From the NCBI GenBank assembly GCA_002347645.1, contig DDYF01000061.1:445-19321 (forward strand): DNA of 18,877 nucleotides, in the 5' to 3' direction. The notes below the pieces were generated by a model that saw only the letters and a list, made by a program, of their open reading frames with translations, did not search any database and had not been told where the DNA came from. Of the stretch, positions 1-9,646 are shown one piece after another. Position numbers and translations under genes: made by a program. Source of the stretch: Thermoleophilia bacterium UBA2241. GTDB taxonomy: Bacteria; Actinomycetota; Thermoleophilia; UBA2241. Positions within the stretch are counted from its first letter, which is position 1. Each line of letters begins with the position of its first letter.

Positions 1-594
1 TGCACCTGGGCGCGCGATCACGGCGTCGTCGGCACCGGCGTCGACATGAGCCAGTTGTTCACCGAGCAAGCAAGAGTCCGCGCTGAAGAGCTCGGCGTCG
101 CCGATCAGGTCACGTTCATCCACGGCGACGCCGCGGGCTACGTCTCTGACGAGAAGGCCGATGTGGCAGCCTGTCTCGGGGCCACGTGGATCGGCGGGGG
201 AGTCGCCGGCACCATCGAGCTTCTGGCGCAGAGCCTGCGCACCGGAGGGATCATCCTCATCGGCGAGCCCTTCTGGCGCCAAGTGCCGCCGACGGAAGAT
301 GTCGCCAAGGGGTGTCTTGCCGGCTCCGTCTCCGACTTTCTCGTGCTTCCAGGACTCCTCGCGTCTTTCGACCACCTTGGCTACGACGTCGTGGAAATGG
401 TCCTGGCCGACCAAGACGGCTGGGACAGATACGAGGCGGCCAAATGGCTCACCATGCGCCGATGGCTCGAGGCAAACCCCGACGACAAGCTCGTGAAAGA
501 TGTGCGAGCCAAACTGATCTCGGAACCCGAGCGCTACGCCGCCTACACGCGTGAGTATCTGGGCTGGGGGGTGTTCGCGCTGATGCCGCGGTGA
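1..594 (+). CDS. SAM-dependent methyltransferase, C-terminal part (5' end outside window)
   Basis: The reading frame is open from the first base, so the gene starts upstream and an internal ATG at 46 is not the true start. The visible part begins inside the Rossmann fold. The segment reading GVVGTGVDMS looks like the end of motif I and strand 2 of a class I methyltransferase. It is followed by QVTFIHGDA (motif II, with the acidic residue near the adenine) and a motif IV-like ADVAACLGATWI, then a GGIILIGEPFW strand typical of the small-molecule methyltransferase group that includes UbiE-like proteins. The C-terminal half has aromatic-rich helices that probably form a substrate cap. The substrate cannot be told. 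The stop codon overlaps the GTG start of the next frame (GTGA at 591-594). A family-level call is safe; anything narrower is a guess. Confidence 0.8.
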   Translation, partial: CTWARDHGVVGTGVDMSQLFTEQARVRAEELGVADQVTFIHGDAAGYVSDEKADVAACLGATWIGGGVAGTIELLAQSLRTGGIILIGEPFWRQVPPTEDVAKGCLAGSVSDFLVLPGLLASFDHLGYDVVEMVLADQDGWDRYEAAKWLTMRRWLEANPDDKLVKDVRAKLISEPERYAAYTREYLGWGVFALMPR

Positions 595-884
595 TGCGTC
601 GGCGCGTCCGGCGGGTCGCCAACGCCGAAGGTCATTGGCGGTCGGTGTTCTACCTGCGTGCCGACCTGCATCGGCGCGGCATCGGCAAGCGCTTGCTCGA
701 ACACCTTGTCGCGACCGCGCGCGACATCGGCGCCGACTCCCTCCATGTGCCCAGCAGTCGCAACGCCGTCGCCTTCTACGAGGCCGCGGGCTTCGCCGTC
801 GACGCCGAGCAGCCCGACGCCGCCATCGAGATGACGTGGATGGCGATGCCGCTGCGCGGGCGGCCCGGAGAACAGGTGACGTGA
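591..884 (+). CDS. GNAT-family N-acetyltransferase, N-terminally shortened, possible remnant
   Basis: The 97-residue product contains the acetyl-CoA binding core of a GNAT enzyme. A strand VFYLRADL is followed by the pyrophosphate loop RRGIGKRLL (residues 28-36, fitting R/Q-x-x-G-x-G/A), and then by NAVAFYEAAGF (residues 58-68), the classic motif B ending. GNAT domains usually need about 140-150 residues. Here the first strands and helices that form the acceptor side are missing, and the same frame is closed upstream by a stop at 552-554. The start GTG overlaps the methyltransferase stop, so translation may be coupled. It may be a relic left by a deletion that joined the two genes, or a minimal GNAT. 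The acetyl acceptor is unknown. Confidence 0.55.
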   Translation: MMRRRVRRVANAEGHWRSVFYLRADLHRRGIGKRLLEHLVATARDIGADSLHVPSSRNAVAFYEAAGFAVDAEQPDAAIEMTWMAMPLRGRPGEQVT

Positions 885-950
885 GCAGACGGGCGCGGAG
901 GCCGTGGTGAGTCACGCGAGCAAGCGAGCCGGCAGGCCATTCGCCAGACG

Positions 951-3035
951 TCAGGCTGCCTTCTCCGCGTTCCCCCAGCGCCGTCCCGGCCAACCGGCCT
1001 TCGGCCCGATCCAGAGCGTGAGACCCGGCACCAGCGCCGTCCGCACGAGGAAGGTGTCGATGAGCACGCCGAGCGCCACCCCGATGCTGATCTCGGCGAG
1101 GTCCTTGATCGGCTGCGAGAGCAGGATCAGGAACGTGCCCGCAAGGATGATGCCGGCGCTGGTGAGGACGCCGCCGGTGGCCGTCAGCGCGCGCACCGTC
1201 CCGTCGCGCAGGCCGTGCAGCAGCGCCTCGCTGCGGATGCGCGTCGTGATGAAGATGTTGTAGTCGCTGCCCAGGGCCACCAGAAAGATGAACATGTAGA
1301 GCGGGATGCGGTAGCTGATGCGCTCCCAGCCGAAGAGCACCTCGGTGATGAAGATGGTCAAGCCGAGGGCGGCGAGATACGAGAGTACGTTCGTGCCCAG
1401 CAGGTAGAGCGGCGCGACGACCGCGCGCAGCAGCACCATGAGGATGACGCCGACGACGACGAGCGCGACCGCAGCGACGAGCAGCGTATCGCGGTTCGAG
1501 AGCTCCCAGGTGTCGGCCTGGATGGCGGTCGGGCCGCCGACGAGGGCGGTGCGGCCCCCGGCGGCGGCCGTCGCGCGCGCCACCTCGCGCAGGTCGCGGA
1601 CCTGCTGCAGCGCCTGCTTGGAGTACGGGTCGCCCTCGAGGATCACCTGGAAGCTCAGGAGCCTGCCGTCGTCGGCCGTGCCGGTGGGGAAGGCCGCAGC
1701 GACCCCGTCGGCCTCGTTGAGGGCGCCGGTGATCATGCCCGTGACGAAGTCGGGCGGAGCCTCCGGCGCCTGGATGAGCACCGTGGTCGGCGCCAGCGCG
1801 CCCTTGGGGAAGTGCTTCTCCAACAGCGCGTAGCCCTGCTTGGACGGCATGTCCTCGAGGAAGTCCTCGGTGAAGCTGAAGCGCGGGCTGTAGAGGAGGC
1901 AACCGAGGGCGAGCACGGCCAGGAGGGCCGCGACGACTGCGGCGGCACGCCGCGGCGTCGCGGCCACCGTCTCGGCGACGCGACGCCAGATGCGGTGCTC
2001 GGTCACGTCGCCCTCCCGGGGCACGCGTGGCCAGAAGGCGCGGCGGCCGAGGAGGGCGAGGAGCGCCGGCATGAGGGTGAGGCCGGCGATCAGCGTGACG
2101 AAGACGCCGAGCCCCAGCACGGGCGCGAACGAGCGGTAGTCGCCGTAGCGCGCGAACAGGAGCGTGAGCACGGCGAGGGTCACCGTGAGGCCGCTGGCGG
2201 CGATCGCCTCCCAGGTCTCGGCGAGCGCCGTGGCGAGCGCGACGCGGGCTTCGCCCTCACGGCGCAGCTCCTCGCGGTAGCGCGAGATGAGCAGCAGGCC
2301 GTAGTCGGTGCCGGCGCCGAAGAGCAGGATCACCATGAGCGACGTGGCCTGCCCAGACAGGGTGGTGCCCGCCGCCTCGGCGGCCAAAGCCAGGATGCCG
2401 CCGGCGACGAAGTAGCCGAAGCCCACGGCGACGAGCGGCACGAAGGCCAGCACCGGCGAGCGGTAGATGAGCAGCAGGAGCACGAGGACGAGGATGACAG
2501 TGCCGACGAGCAGCTTGACGTCGGCGTTGAGGAAGACCTGGTAGACGTCGGTGATGAGGCCGCCGGGGCCGGTGACCCGCACCTGCATGCCCGCGACCTC
2601 GTCGCCGAAGTGCGCGCCGATACGCTTGACCGACTCGCGGAAGGTCTCTTCGCCGGGCGTGCCGCCGAGGCTAGCGAAGATGAGCGCGCCCGCGCCGTCC
2701 TCGCCGTACTCGACGCGCGCGCTGTTGATGGGCTCGCCGCCGCTCTCGAGCCACGCCATGCCCTCGTCGATCGCCTGCTTCTGCTCGTCGTCGAGCGGCG
2801 CGTCTGAGCTGAACACGACGATCAGCGGCGTGCCCTTCGCGTCGGCGAACTTCGCCTGCTGCAGCGCCTCGGCGCGCTTGCTCTCGAGCGAGGCCGGCAG
2901 CGTCTTCGAGGCGTCGTTCGAGGTCACGCTCTGCAGGCTGGGGCCCATCGCCAGCGCGCCGGCCGCCGCCGCCCACAGGGCGATGACCAGCCAGGGGTGC
3001 CAGCTCCGCGTGGACCAGGTGACGGCGCGTCGCAT
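951..3035 (-). CDS. MMPL/RND-type membrane exporter
   Basis: A 694-residue polytopic transporter of the MMPL branch of the RND superfamily, which uses proton motive force to export lipids or hydrophobic compounds. It shows the duplicated plan: a first TM at about 14-32, an extracytoplasmic domain to about 170, a bundle of TM helices at about 173-330, a cytoplasmic break near 330-360, TM at about 362-382, a second external domain to about 510, and a final TM bundle at 515-675. Each bundle carries the Asp-Tyr pair used for proton relay (AGTDYG at 242-246 and GSDYN at 589-593). Length matches YdfJ-like MMPL proteins. I place the start at ATG 3035 because a GAGGAG Shine-Dalgarno lies 9 nt upstream and the N-terminal helix follows. 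The open frame continues upstream only as antisense of clpC. No TetR-type regulator is adjacent. The substrate is unknown. Confidence 0.9.
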   Translation of the reverse strand: MRRAVTWSTRSWHPWLVIALWAAAAGALAMGPSLQSVTSNDASKTLPASLESKRAEALQQAKFADAKGTPLIVVFSSDAPLDDEQKQAIDEGMAWLESGGEPINSARVEYGEDGAGALIFASLGGTPGEETFRESVKRIGAHFGDEVAGMQVRVTGPGGLITDVYQVFLNADVKLLVGTVILVLVLLLLIYRSPVLAFVPLVAVGFGYFVAGGILALAAEAAGTTLSGQATSLMVILLFGAGTDYGLLLISRYREELRREGEARVALATALAETWEAIAASGLTVTLAVLTLLFARYGDYRSFAPVLGLGVFVTLIAGLTLMPALLALLGRRAFWPRVPREGDVTEHRIWRRVAETVAATPRRAAAVVAALLAVLALGCLLYSPRFSFTEDFLEDMPSKQGYALLEKHFPKGALAPTTVLIQAPEAPPDFVTGMITGALNEADGVAAAFPTGTADDGRLLSFQVILEGDPYSKQALQQVRDLREVARATAAAGGRTALVGGPTAIQADTWELSNRDTLLVAAVALVVVGVILMVLLRAVVAPLYLLGTNVLSYLAALGLTIFITEVLFGWERISYRIPLYMFIFLVALGSDYNIFITTRIRSEALLHGLRDGTVRALTATGGVLTSAGIILAGTFLILLSQPIKDLAEISIGVALGVLIDTFLVRTALVPGLTLWIGPKAGWPGRRWGNAEKAA

Positions 3036-3084
3036 CTTCGGGGGCTCCTCTCGCCGGCCGGCGTCCATGCCGGGCGCCGGCGGA

Positions 3085-3090
3085 ATCATA
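3085..3090 (-). promoter_or_regulatory. Candidate -10 element of the MMPL gene
   Basis: On the minus strand the hexamer TATGAT (5 of 6 to TATAAT) lies about 50 bases upstream of the exporter start and predicts a leader of roughly 40 nt that contains the GAGGAG ribosome binding site. No convincing -35 is visible at 16-18 nt spacing, so this rests on the -10 and its position only. Confidence 0.35.
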
Positions 3091-3185
3091 CCTGCACCTG
3101 GCGTTGCGCGTCGCCCCAGACGGGTGGTGACGACGCGCCCGGTGCGCTGACCTGACCCTCGGGTCGCGCCTCGTGGGGAATCGGG

Positions 3186-3191
3186 TACCAT
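3186..3191 (+). promoter_or_regulatory. Weak candidate -10 element of clpC
   Basis: TACCAT fits the loose actinobacterial TANNNT pattern and would start transcription just before the hairpin at 3203-3232, giving a leader of about 100 nt. There is no recognisable -35. I see no CtsR heptad repeat or HAIR (HspR) operator in this gap. Confidence 0.2.
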
Positions 3192-3202
3192 AGTGCTACA
3201 TC

Positions 3203-3232
3203 GCCTCCCGAGGGGCTTCATCGTCGGGAGGC
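3203..3232 (+). promoter_or_regulatory. Perfect 9-bp inverted repeat in the clpC leader
   Basis: GCCTCCCGA (3203-3211) and TCGGGAGGC (3224-3232) are exact reverse complements around a 12-nt loop. The repeat lies 70 bases before the clpC start and ends well upstream of its AAGGAG ribosome binding site, so it does not mask that site directly. It has no T-tract. It may be an RNA hairpin near the mRNA 5' end or an operator for a dimeric stress regulator. Confidence 0.5.
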
Positions 3233-3302
3233 CGAGGCAACGCGACGGCGCCGCGCCCGCGCCATCACGTCCCGGGTGCGCCGTCCACAAGGAGACTGCA
3301 CG

Positions 3303-5861
<2,559 letters not shown>

Positions 5862-5865
5862 CGCC

Positions 5866-7287
5866 GTGGCGCGCGGCAAGAGCGTCTTCACCTGCTCGCA
5901 GTGCGGGCGCCGCGAGGCCAAGTGGCTCGGCCACTGCCCAGATTGCGGCGCCTGGGACTCCTTCGTCGAGGAGAAGGTCACCGAGCTCACGCCGCGCATG
6001 CGCGGGCGGAGCAAGGCGCAGGGCGGTGATGGCGGCGCCGTCACCCCCCTGCGCCTTGCCGACGTCGTCTCGTCGGCGTCCGAGCGCTTCTCGTCCGGCA
6101 TCGCCGAGCTCGACCTCGTGCTCGGTGGCGGCATCGTGCCCGGGTCGCTGGTGCTGGTCGGCGGCGAGCCGGGGATCGGCAAGAGCACGCTGCTGCTGCA
6201 GGTGCTCGACAAAGTGGCCGCCGACGGCTGCGCCGCCCTCCTCGTCTGCGGCGAGGAGTCGGCGGCGCAGGTGAAGATGCGGGCGGATCGTATTTGCGCG
6301 ACGCCGGGCGACATCACGGTGCTCGCGGAGACACGGCTCGAGCCCGTCGTCGAGGCGGTGGCGGCGGCGCGTCCGGCCCTTGTCGTCATCGACTCGGTGC
6401 AGACGCTCTACAGCGACGCCTTCACCTCGGCGCCCGGCAGTGTCAGCCAGGTGCGCGAGGCGGCGGGGGCCTTCTTGCGTATGGCGAAGGAGACCGGCAC
6501 GGCGGTCGTGCTGGTGGGGCACGTCACAAAGGAGGGCGCGATCGCCGGCCCTCGGGTACTCGAGCACATGGTCGACACGGTGCTACAGTTCGAGGGCGAC
6601 CGCCACCGCTTCTTCCGCACGCTGCGGGCCGCGAAGAACCGCTTTGGCTCGACCGACGAGCTCGGCATCTTCGAGATGACCGAGGCCGGCCTCGCCGGCG
6701 TCGCCGATCCGTCCCGGCTCTTCCTGAGTGAGAGCGAGCCCGCGGTCGGTGCAGCCGTGCACGTCGCCGTCGAGGGCACGCGCTGCTTTCTCGTCGAGGT
6801 CCAGGCGCTCGTCAGCCACAGCGAGCTGGCGATGCCACGGCGGGTGACGACGGGCTTCGACCGCAATCGCCTGGCGATGATCATCGCGGTCCTCGCGCGG
6901 CACGCGCGGCTGCCTTTGTCAACGAGCGATGTTTTTGTTAATATTGCAGGCGGAATCCGTATCGACGAACCCGCGGCAGACCTCGCCGTCGCCCTCGCCA
7001 TCGCCTCGGCCGAGCGCGACGCACCACTCCAGCCGCAGGTCGCGGTCTTCGGGGAGATCAGCCTGACCGGCGAGCTTCGTTCCTGCAGCCAGTCCGAGCG
7101 TCGCGCCGGCGAAGCCACCCGCGCGGGGTTCGCGCACGTCGTGGCGCCGGCGAGCGACGCCGGGCGCGGCAAGGACGGTCGTCACGTCAACGGGGCCAGC
7201 GACCTCCGCGGTGCTCTGGCGATCGCCTTCGACCACGTCCCGTCCCGGCGAACCAACGACTCCACGAGCGTCGACAAGGGGGTTTGA
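5866..7287 (+). CDS. radA: DNA repair protein RadA (Sms)
   Basis: A 473-residue RecA-like ATPase that helps process recombination intermediates and branch migration in the cytoplasm. The N-terminus has the RadA zinc finger with C10, C13, C24 and C27. Walker A is GEPGIGKS (100-107) and Walker B is ALVVIDS (171-177). The RadA-specific KNRFG motif is at 257-261. The C-terminal part (about 290-455) is the Lon-protease-like domain, with FDRNRL and FVNIAGG, and it lacks protease activity in the family. The last 18 residues are unconserved and charged. The start is GTG 5866, 4 nt after the clpC stop, which makes translational coupling likely. The run from 6916 to 6950 is unusually AT-rich and contains a promoter-like sequence pointing to carD. 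disA, often next to radA, is not here. Confidence 0.96.
   Translation: MARGKSVFTCSQCGRREAKWLGHCPDCGAWDSFVEEKVTELTPRMRGRSKAQGGDGGAVTPLRLADVVSSASERFSSGIAELDLVLGGGIVPGSLVLVGGEPGIGKSTLLLQVLDKVAADGCAALLVCGEESAAQVKMRADRICATPGDITVLAETRLEPVVEAVAAARPALVVIDSVQTLYSDAFTSAPGSVSQVREAAGAFLRMAKETGTAVVLVGHVTKEGAIAGPRVLEHMVDTVLQFEGDRHRFFRTLRAAKNRFGSTDELGIFEMTEAGLAGVADPSRLFLSESEPAVGAAVHVAVEGTRCFLVEVQALVSHSELAMPRRVTTGFDRNRLAMIIAVLARHARLPLSTSDVFVNIAGGIRIDEPAADLAVALAIASAERDAPLQPQVAVFGEISLTGELRSCSQSERRAGEATRAGFAHVVAPASDAGRGKDGRHVNGASDLRGALAIAFDHVPSRRTNDSTSVDKGV
6916..6944 (+). promoter_or_regulatory. Candidate sigma-70 type promoter inside radA, reading toward carD
   Basis: TTGTCA (6916-6921) and TAATAT (6939-6944) are separated by exactly 17 nt. 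The -35 matches TTGACA at 5 of 6. The -10 keeps the three most important bases, first T, second A and last T. It sits in a run of A/T-rich codons in an otherwise GC-rich gene, so chance occurrence is less likely than usual. Transcription would begin near 6951, about 340 nt before carD. Confidence 0.5.
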
Positions 7288-7291
7288 GGCC

Positions 7292-7828
7292 TTGTATGAA
7301 GTGGGCGATAAGGTCGTGTATCCGCATCACGGCGCCGGCAAGATCATGAAGATCGAGCAGAAGGAGGTCCTGGGGCAGCAGCGCGAGTACCTCACGATCC
7401 AGATCCTCCACAACGACATGACGGTGATGGTGCCGGTCGAGAACGCCGACCGCGCCGGCCTGCGCAAGGTCGTCGCGGCCGACGTCGTCGACCAGGTCAT
7501 CGACGTCCTGCGCGGCGACCCCACGAAGATGCCCAAGAACTGGAGCCGGCGCTACAAGCACAACCGCGACAAGCTCAAGACGGGCGACATCTTCGAGGTC
7601 GCCGAGGTCGTGCGCAACCTGGCCATCCGGCACGCCGACAAGGGTCTCTCCACAGGCGAGAAGCAGATGTTCTCGAAGGCCAAGAAGATCCTCGCCAGCG
7701 AGCTCATGTACGCGCGCGATTTCGACGAGGAACAGGCGACGCTGTTCCTGGACGAGCTTCTCACCGGCGTGCAGATCGGCAGCCACCCCGTCGCCGGCGA
7801 GTCGTTCGAGCCCGCGACGGTGGCGTAG
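7292..7828 (+). CDS. carD: CarD-family RNA polymerase-binding transcription regulator
   Basis: A 178-residue CarD/CdnL protein that binds the RNA polymerase beta subunit and stabilises open complexes, for example at rRNA promoters. The N-terminal Tudor-like RNAP interaction domain (about 1-60) starts YEVGDKVVYPHHGAGKI. The C-terminal helical DNA-binding part (about 65-160) carries NWSRRYKHN, with W84 as the conserved tryptophan that wedges at the upstream edge of the -10. I choose TTG 7292 because AAGGGGG (7276-7282) lies 9 nt upstream and the family begins at this point. Upstream in-frame starts run into radA and add unconserved residues. It sits 4 nt after radA. The tail after residue 160 is about 15 residues longer than usual. 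It may be read both from the clpC-radA transcript and from the promoter inside radA. Confidence 0.95.
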   Translation: MYEVGDKVVYPHHGAGKIMKIEQKEVLGQQREYLTIQILHNDMTVMVPVENADRAGLRKVVAADVVDQVIDVLRGDPTKMPKNWSRRYKHNRDKLKTGDIFEVAEVVRNLAIRHADKGLSTGEKQMFSKAKKILASELMYARDFDEEQATLFLDELLTGVQIGSHPVAGESFEPATVA

Positions 7829-7837
7829 GCCGCGGCC

Positions 7838-8917
7838 GTGTCCCCGTCCCCCACAGGAAGGGGCGTCCTCGCACCCGCCGTGCGGTTCGTGCTGGCCCTG
7901 CTCGGCCTCGTCGCCGGCTACCAGATCGCCGAGCGCCTTCGGGACACCTCCCTGCTGCCCGAGCTCGGCCAGTGGGGCAAGATCGGGTTCCTCGCTCTCA
8001 TGTTGGTCGCCGGTTTCGCGGTCGGCTACATCATGGGAGCGGTGCTGGCGAGGCTCGTGCGGGTCGGGCTCGACCGGGTGGACGAAGCCATCGCCCGGTC
8101 AAGCGGCCCTGAGGTCGTCGTGGCCGCCGCCGGCGTGCTCGTCGGGCTCGGCGTCGCCGCGCTCGTCAGCGTCGCCGTGGTCCGCATCCCCTACGTGGGC
8201 GTCTACCTGCTCGTCCCGCTCTTCCTGCTGAGCGGGTACTTCACCGCCTACCTCGCGGCCAGGAAGCACGTCGAGATCCTGCGCCTCATCGGCGTGCGCG
8301 GCGCCTTCGAGGCCGACGCGGGCATGACACCGGTCAAGATCGTCGATTCGAGCGCCGTCATCGACGGGCGCATCATCGACGTCGTCAAGACCGGCTTCAT
8401 CGAGGGCGAGATCCTCGTGCCGCGCTTCGTCATCGAGGAGCTGCAGCGGCTCGCCGATTCGTCCGACGCCGAGAAGCGCGTGCGCGGGCGGCGTGGCCTC
8501 GACTTCGTGCGCCGGCTTCAGAACCACTCGGGGCAGGTCAGCATCGAGGACCGGGACTACCCAGAGATCGAGGCCGTCGACGCGAAGCTGGTGCGTCTCG
8601 GCGGCGAGCTGGGCGGCATGATCCTCACGACCGACTACACGCTGAACAAGGTGGCCGAGATCCAGGGTGTCAGGGTACTCAACGTGAACGACCTCGCGAA
8701 CTCGGTCAAGTCCGCGGTGCTGCCGGGGGAGGTCATCGAGGTCAAGATCCTGCGCGAGGGGCGCGAGCACGACCAGGGCGTGGGCTACCTCGACGACGGC
8801 ACCATGATCGTCGTCGAGGCGGGCGCGCCGCAGGTGGGCTCGCGCGTCTCGACCGAGGTCACCAGCGTGCTGCAGAGCCCCTCGGGCAAGATGATCTTCG
8901 GCCGTCTCGTCCGGTAG
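7838..8917 (+). CDS. Membrane protein with PIN nuclease-like and TRAM domains (YacL type)
   Basis: A 359-residue protein matching the B. subtilis YacL family, which also lies between radA/disA and ispD. Four hydrophobic segments (about 14-30, 48-70, 92-114, 119-140) anchor it. A PIN domain follows (about 166-288), with acidic positions D170, E200/E201 and D266 in the motifs KIVDSSAVIDGR, FVIEEL and TTDYTL. A TRAM RNA-binding domain (about 293-355) ends the protein, recognisable by PGEVIEVKI and the G-x-G-YLDDGTMIVVE strand. This suggests a membrane-tethered RNase or RNA-binding protein, but the family's function is poorly established. The GTG start at 7838 lies 9 nt after carD with only a weak ribosome binding site, so the start is less certain than the body. 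Confidence 0.9.
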   Translation: MSPSPTGRGVLAPAVRFVLALLGLVAGYQIAERLRDTSLLPELGQWGKIGFLALMLVAGFAVGYIMGAVLARLVRVGLDRVDEAIARSSGPEVVVAAAGVLVGLGVAALVSVAVVRIPYVGVYLLVPLFLLSGYFTAYLAARKHVEILRLIGVRGAFEADAGMTPVKIVDSSAVIDGRIIDVVKTGFIEGEILVPRFVIEELQRLADSSDAEKRVRGRRGLDFVRRLQNHSGQVSIEDRDYPEIEAVDAKLVRLGGELGGMILTTDYTLNKVAEIQGVRVLNVNDLANSVKSAVLPGEVIEVKILREGREHDQGVGYLDDGTMIVVEAGAPQVGSRVSTEVTSVLQSPSGKMIFGRLVR

Positions 8918-9646
8918 GTGACGCCGGTGACCCGAGGCGACCACGGCGGCTCCGTCTGGGTGATCGTGGCGGCGGCCGGCGAGAGCCGTCGCATGGGCCT
9001 GCCGGACGGCGAGTCCAAGCAGTTCCTGCTGCTCGGCGGCGAGCCCATCCTCTCCCACTCGGTCCGCCGCCTCCTCGACATGCCCGAGGTCGGGGGCCTC
9101 GTCGTCGTCCTGCATCCGTCGCACACGTTGCGCTTCGCCAACGAGCTTTTCTGTTTCGACGAGACCAAGCCGCTGCTGCTCGCGGAGGGCGGCCGGCAGC
9201 GGTCAGACTCGGTGAGGGCAGGGCTTCTCGAGGTGCCGGCCGAGGCCGAGGTCATCGCCGTGCACGACGGTGCCCGGCCGCTCTTCTCGCGGCATGTCTT
9301 CGAGCGGTGCCTCGAGGCGCTGGACGAAGCGGACGGCGCCGTCCCGGGCATCGAGGTGAGCGACACCCTCAAGCGCGCCGGCGGGGCCGGGGCCGTCGAG
9401 AAGACGGTCGACCGCGAGGGCCTGTGGGCGGTGCAGACGCCGCAGGTCTTCCGCGCGGCGCCGCTGCGCGAAGTCTACGGCCGCCCAGACCTGACCCCAG
9501 CGACCGACGACGCGGCCCTTCTCGAGCGAGCGGGCTTCAAGGTCGTCGTGGTGCCCTCCACGCCGGCGAACGTCAAGATCACGACACCGGCCGACCTGCC
9601 GCTTGCCGGGGCGCTGCTGTCGTGGGAGGCCGAAGCCGACGTTTAG
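8918..9646 (+). CDS. ispD: 2-C-methyl-D-erythritol 4-phosphate cytidylyltransferase
   Basis: IspD transfers CMP from CTP to MEP, the third step of the MEP isoprenoid pathway, in the cytosol. The 242-residue product has the nucleotide-binding start VIVAAAGESRRMG (15-27), the substrate lysine K34 in SKQF, AVHDGARPL (114-122), TPQVFR (174-179), the ATDDA motif (195-199) and NVKITTP (218-224). The GTG at 8918 abuts the stop of the previous gene. A GTG at 8927 would give a protein three residues shorter and is equally possible. About 13 residues precede the first strand, slightly longer than usual. ispF follows in another frame and overlaps or abuts the end, a common arrangement that in some bacteria is an IspDF fusion. 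Confidence 0.96.
   Translation: MTPVTRGDHGGSVWVIVAAAGESRRMGLPDGESKQFLLLGGEPILSHSVRRLLDMPEVGGLVVVLHPSHTLRFANELFCFDETKPLLLAEGGRQRSDSVRAGLLEVPAEAEVIAVHDGARPLFSRHVFERCLEALDEADGAVPGIEVSDTLKRAGGAGAVEKTVDREGLWAVQTPQVFRAAPLREVYGRPDLTPATDDAALLERAGFKVVVVPSTPANVKITTPADLPLAGALLSWEAEADV

Noticed and set aside
1215..2807. Long plus-strand open frame opposite the MMPL gene
   Set aside because: It is the antisense of a clear transporter. Its product is a Glu/Arg/Ala/His-rich string with no domain, typical of shadow frames in GC-rich DNA.
3036..3302. CtsR, HspR or ClgR operator before clpC
   Set aside because: I looked for GGTCAAA heptads, HAIR and CGC-N5-GCG sites. A TGACCTGACC direct repeat near 3148 and a CGC-CCGGT-GCG match do not fit the full consensus of any of them.
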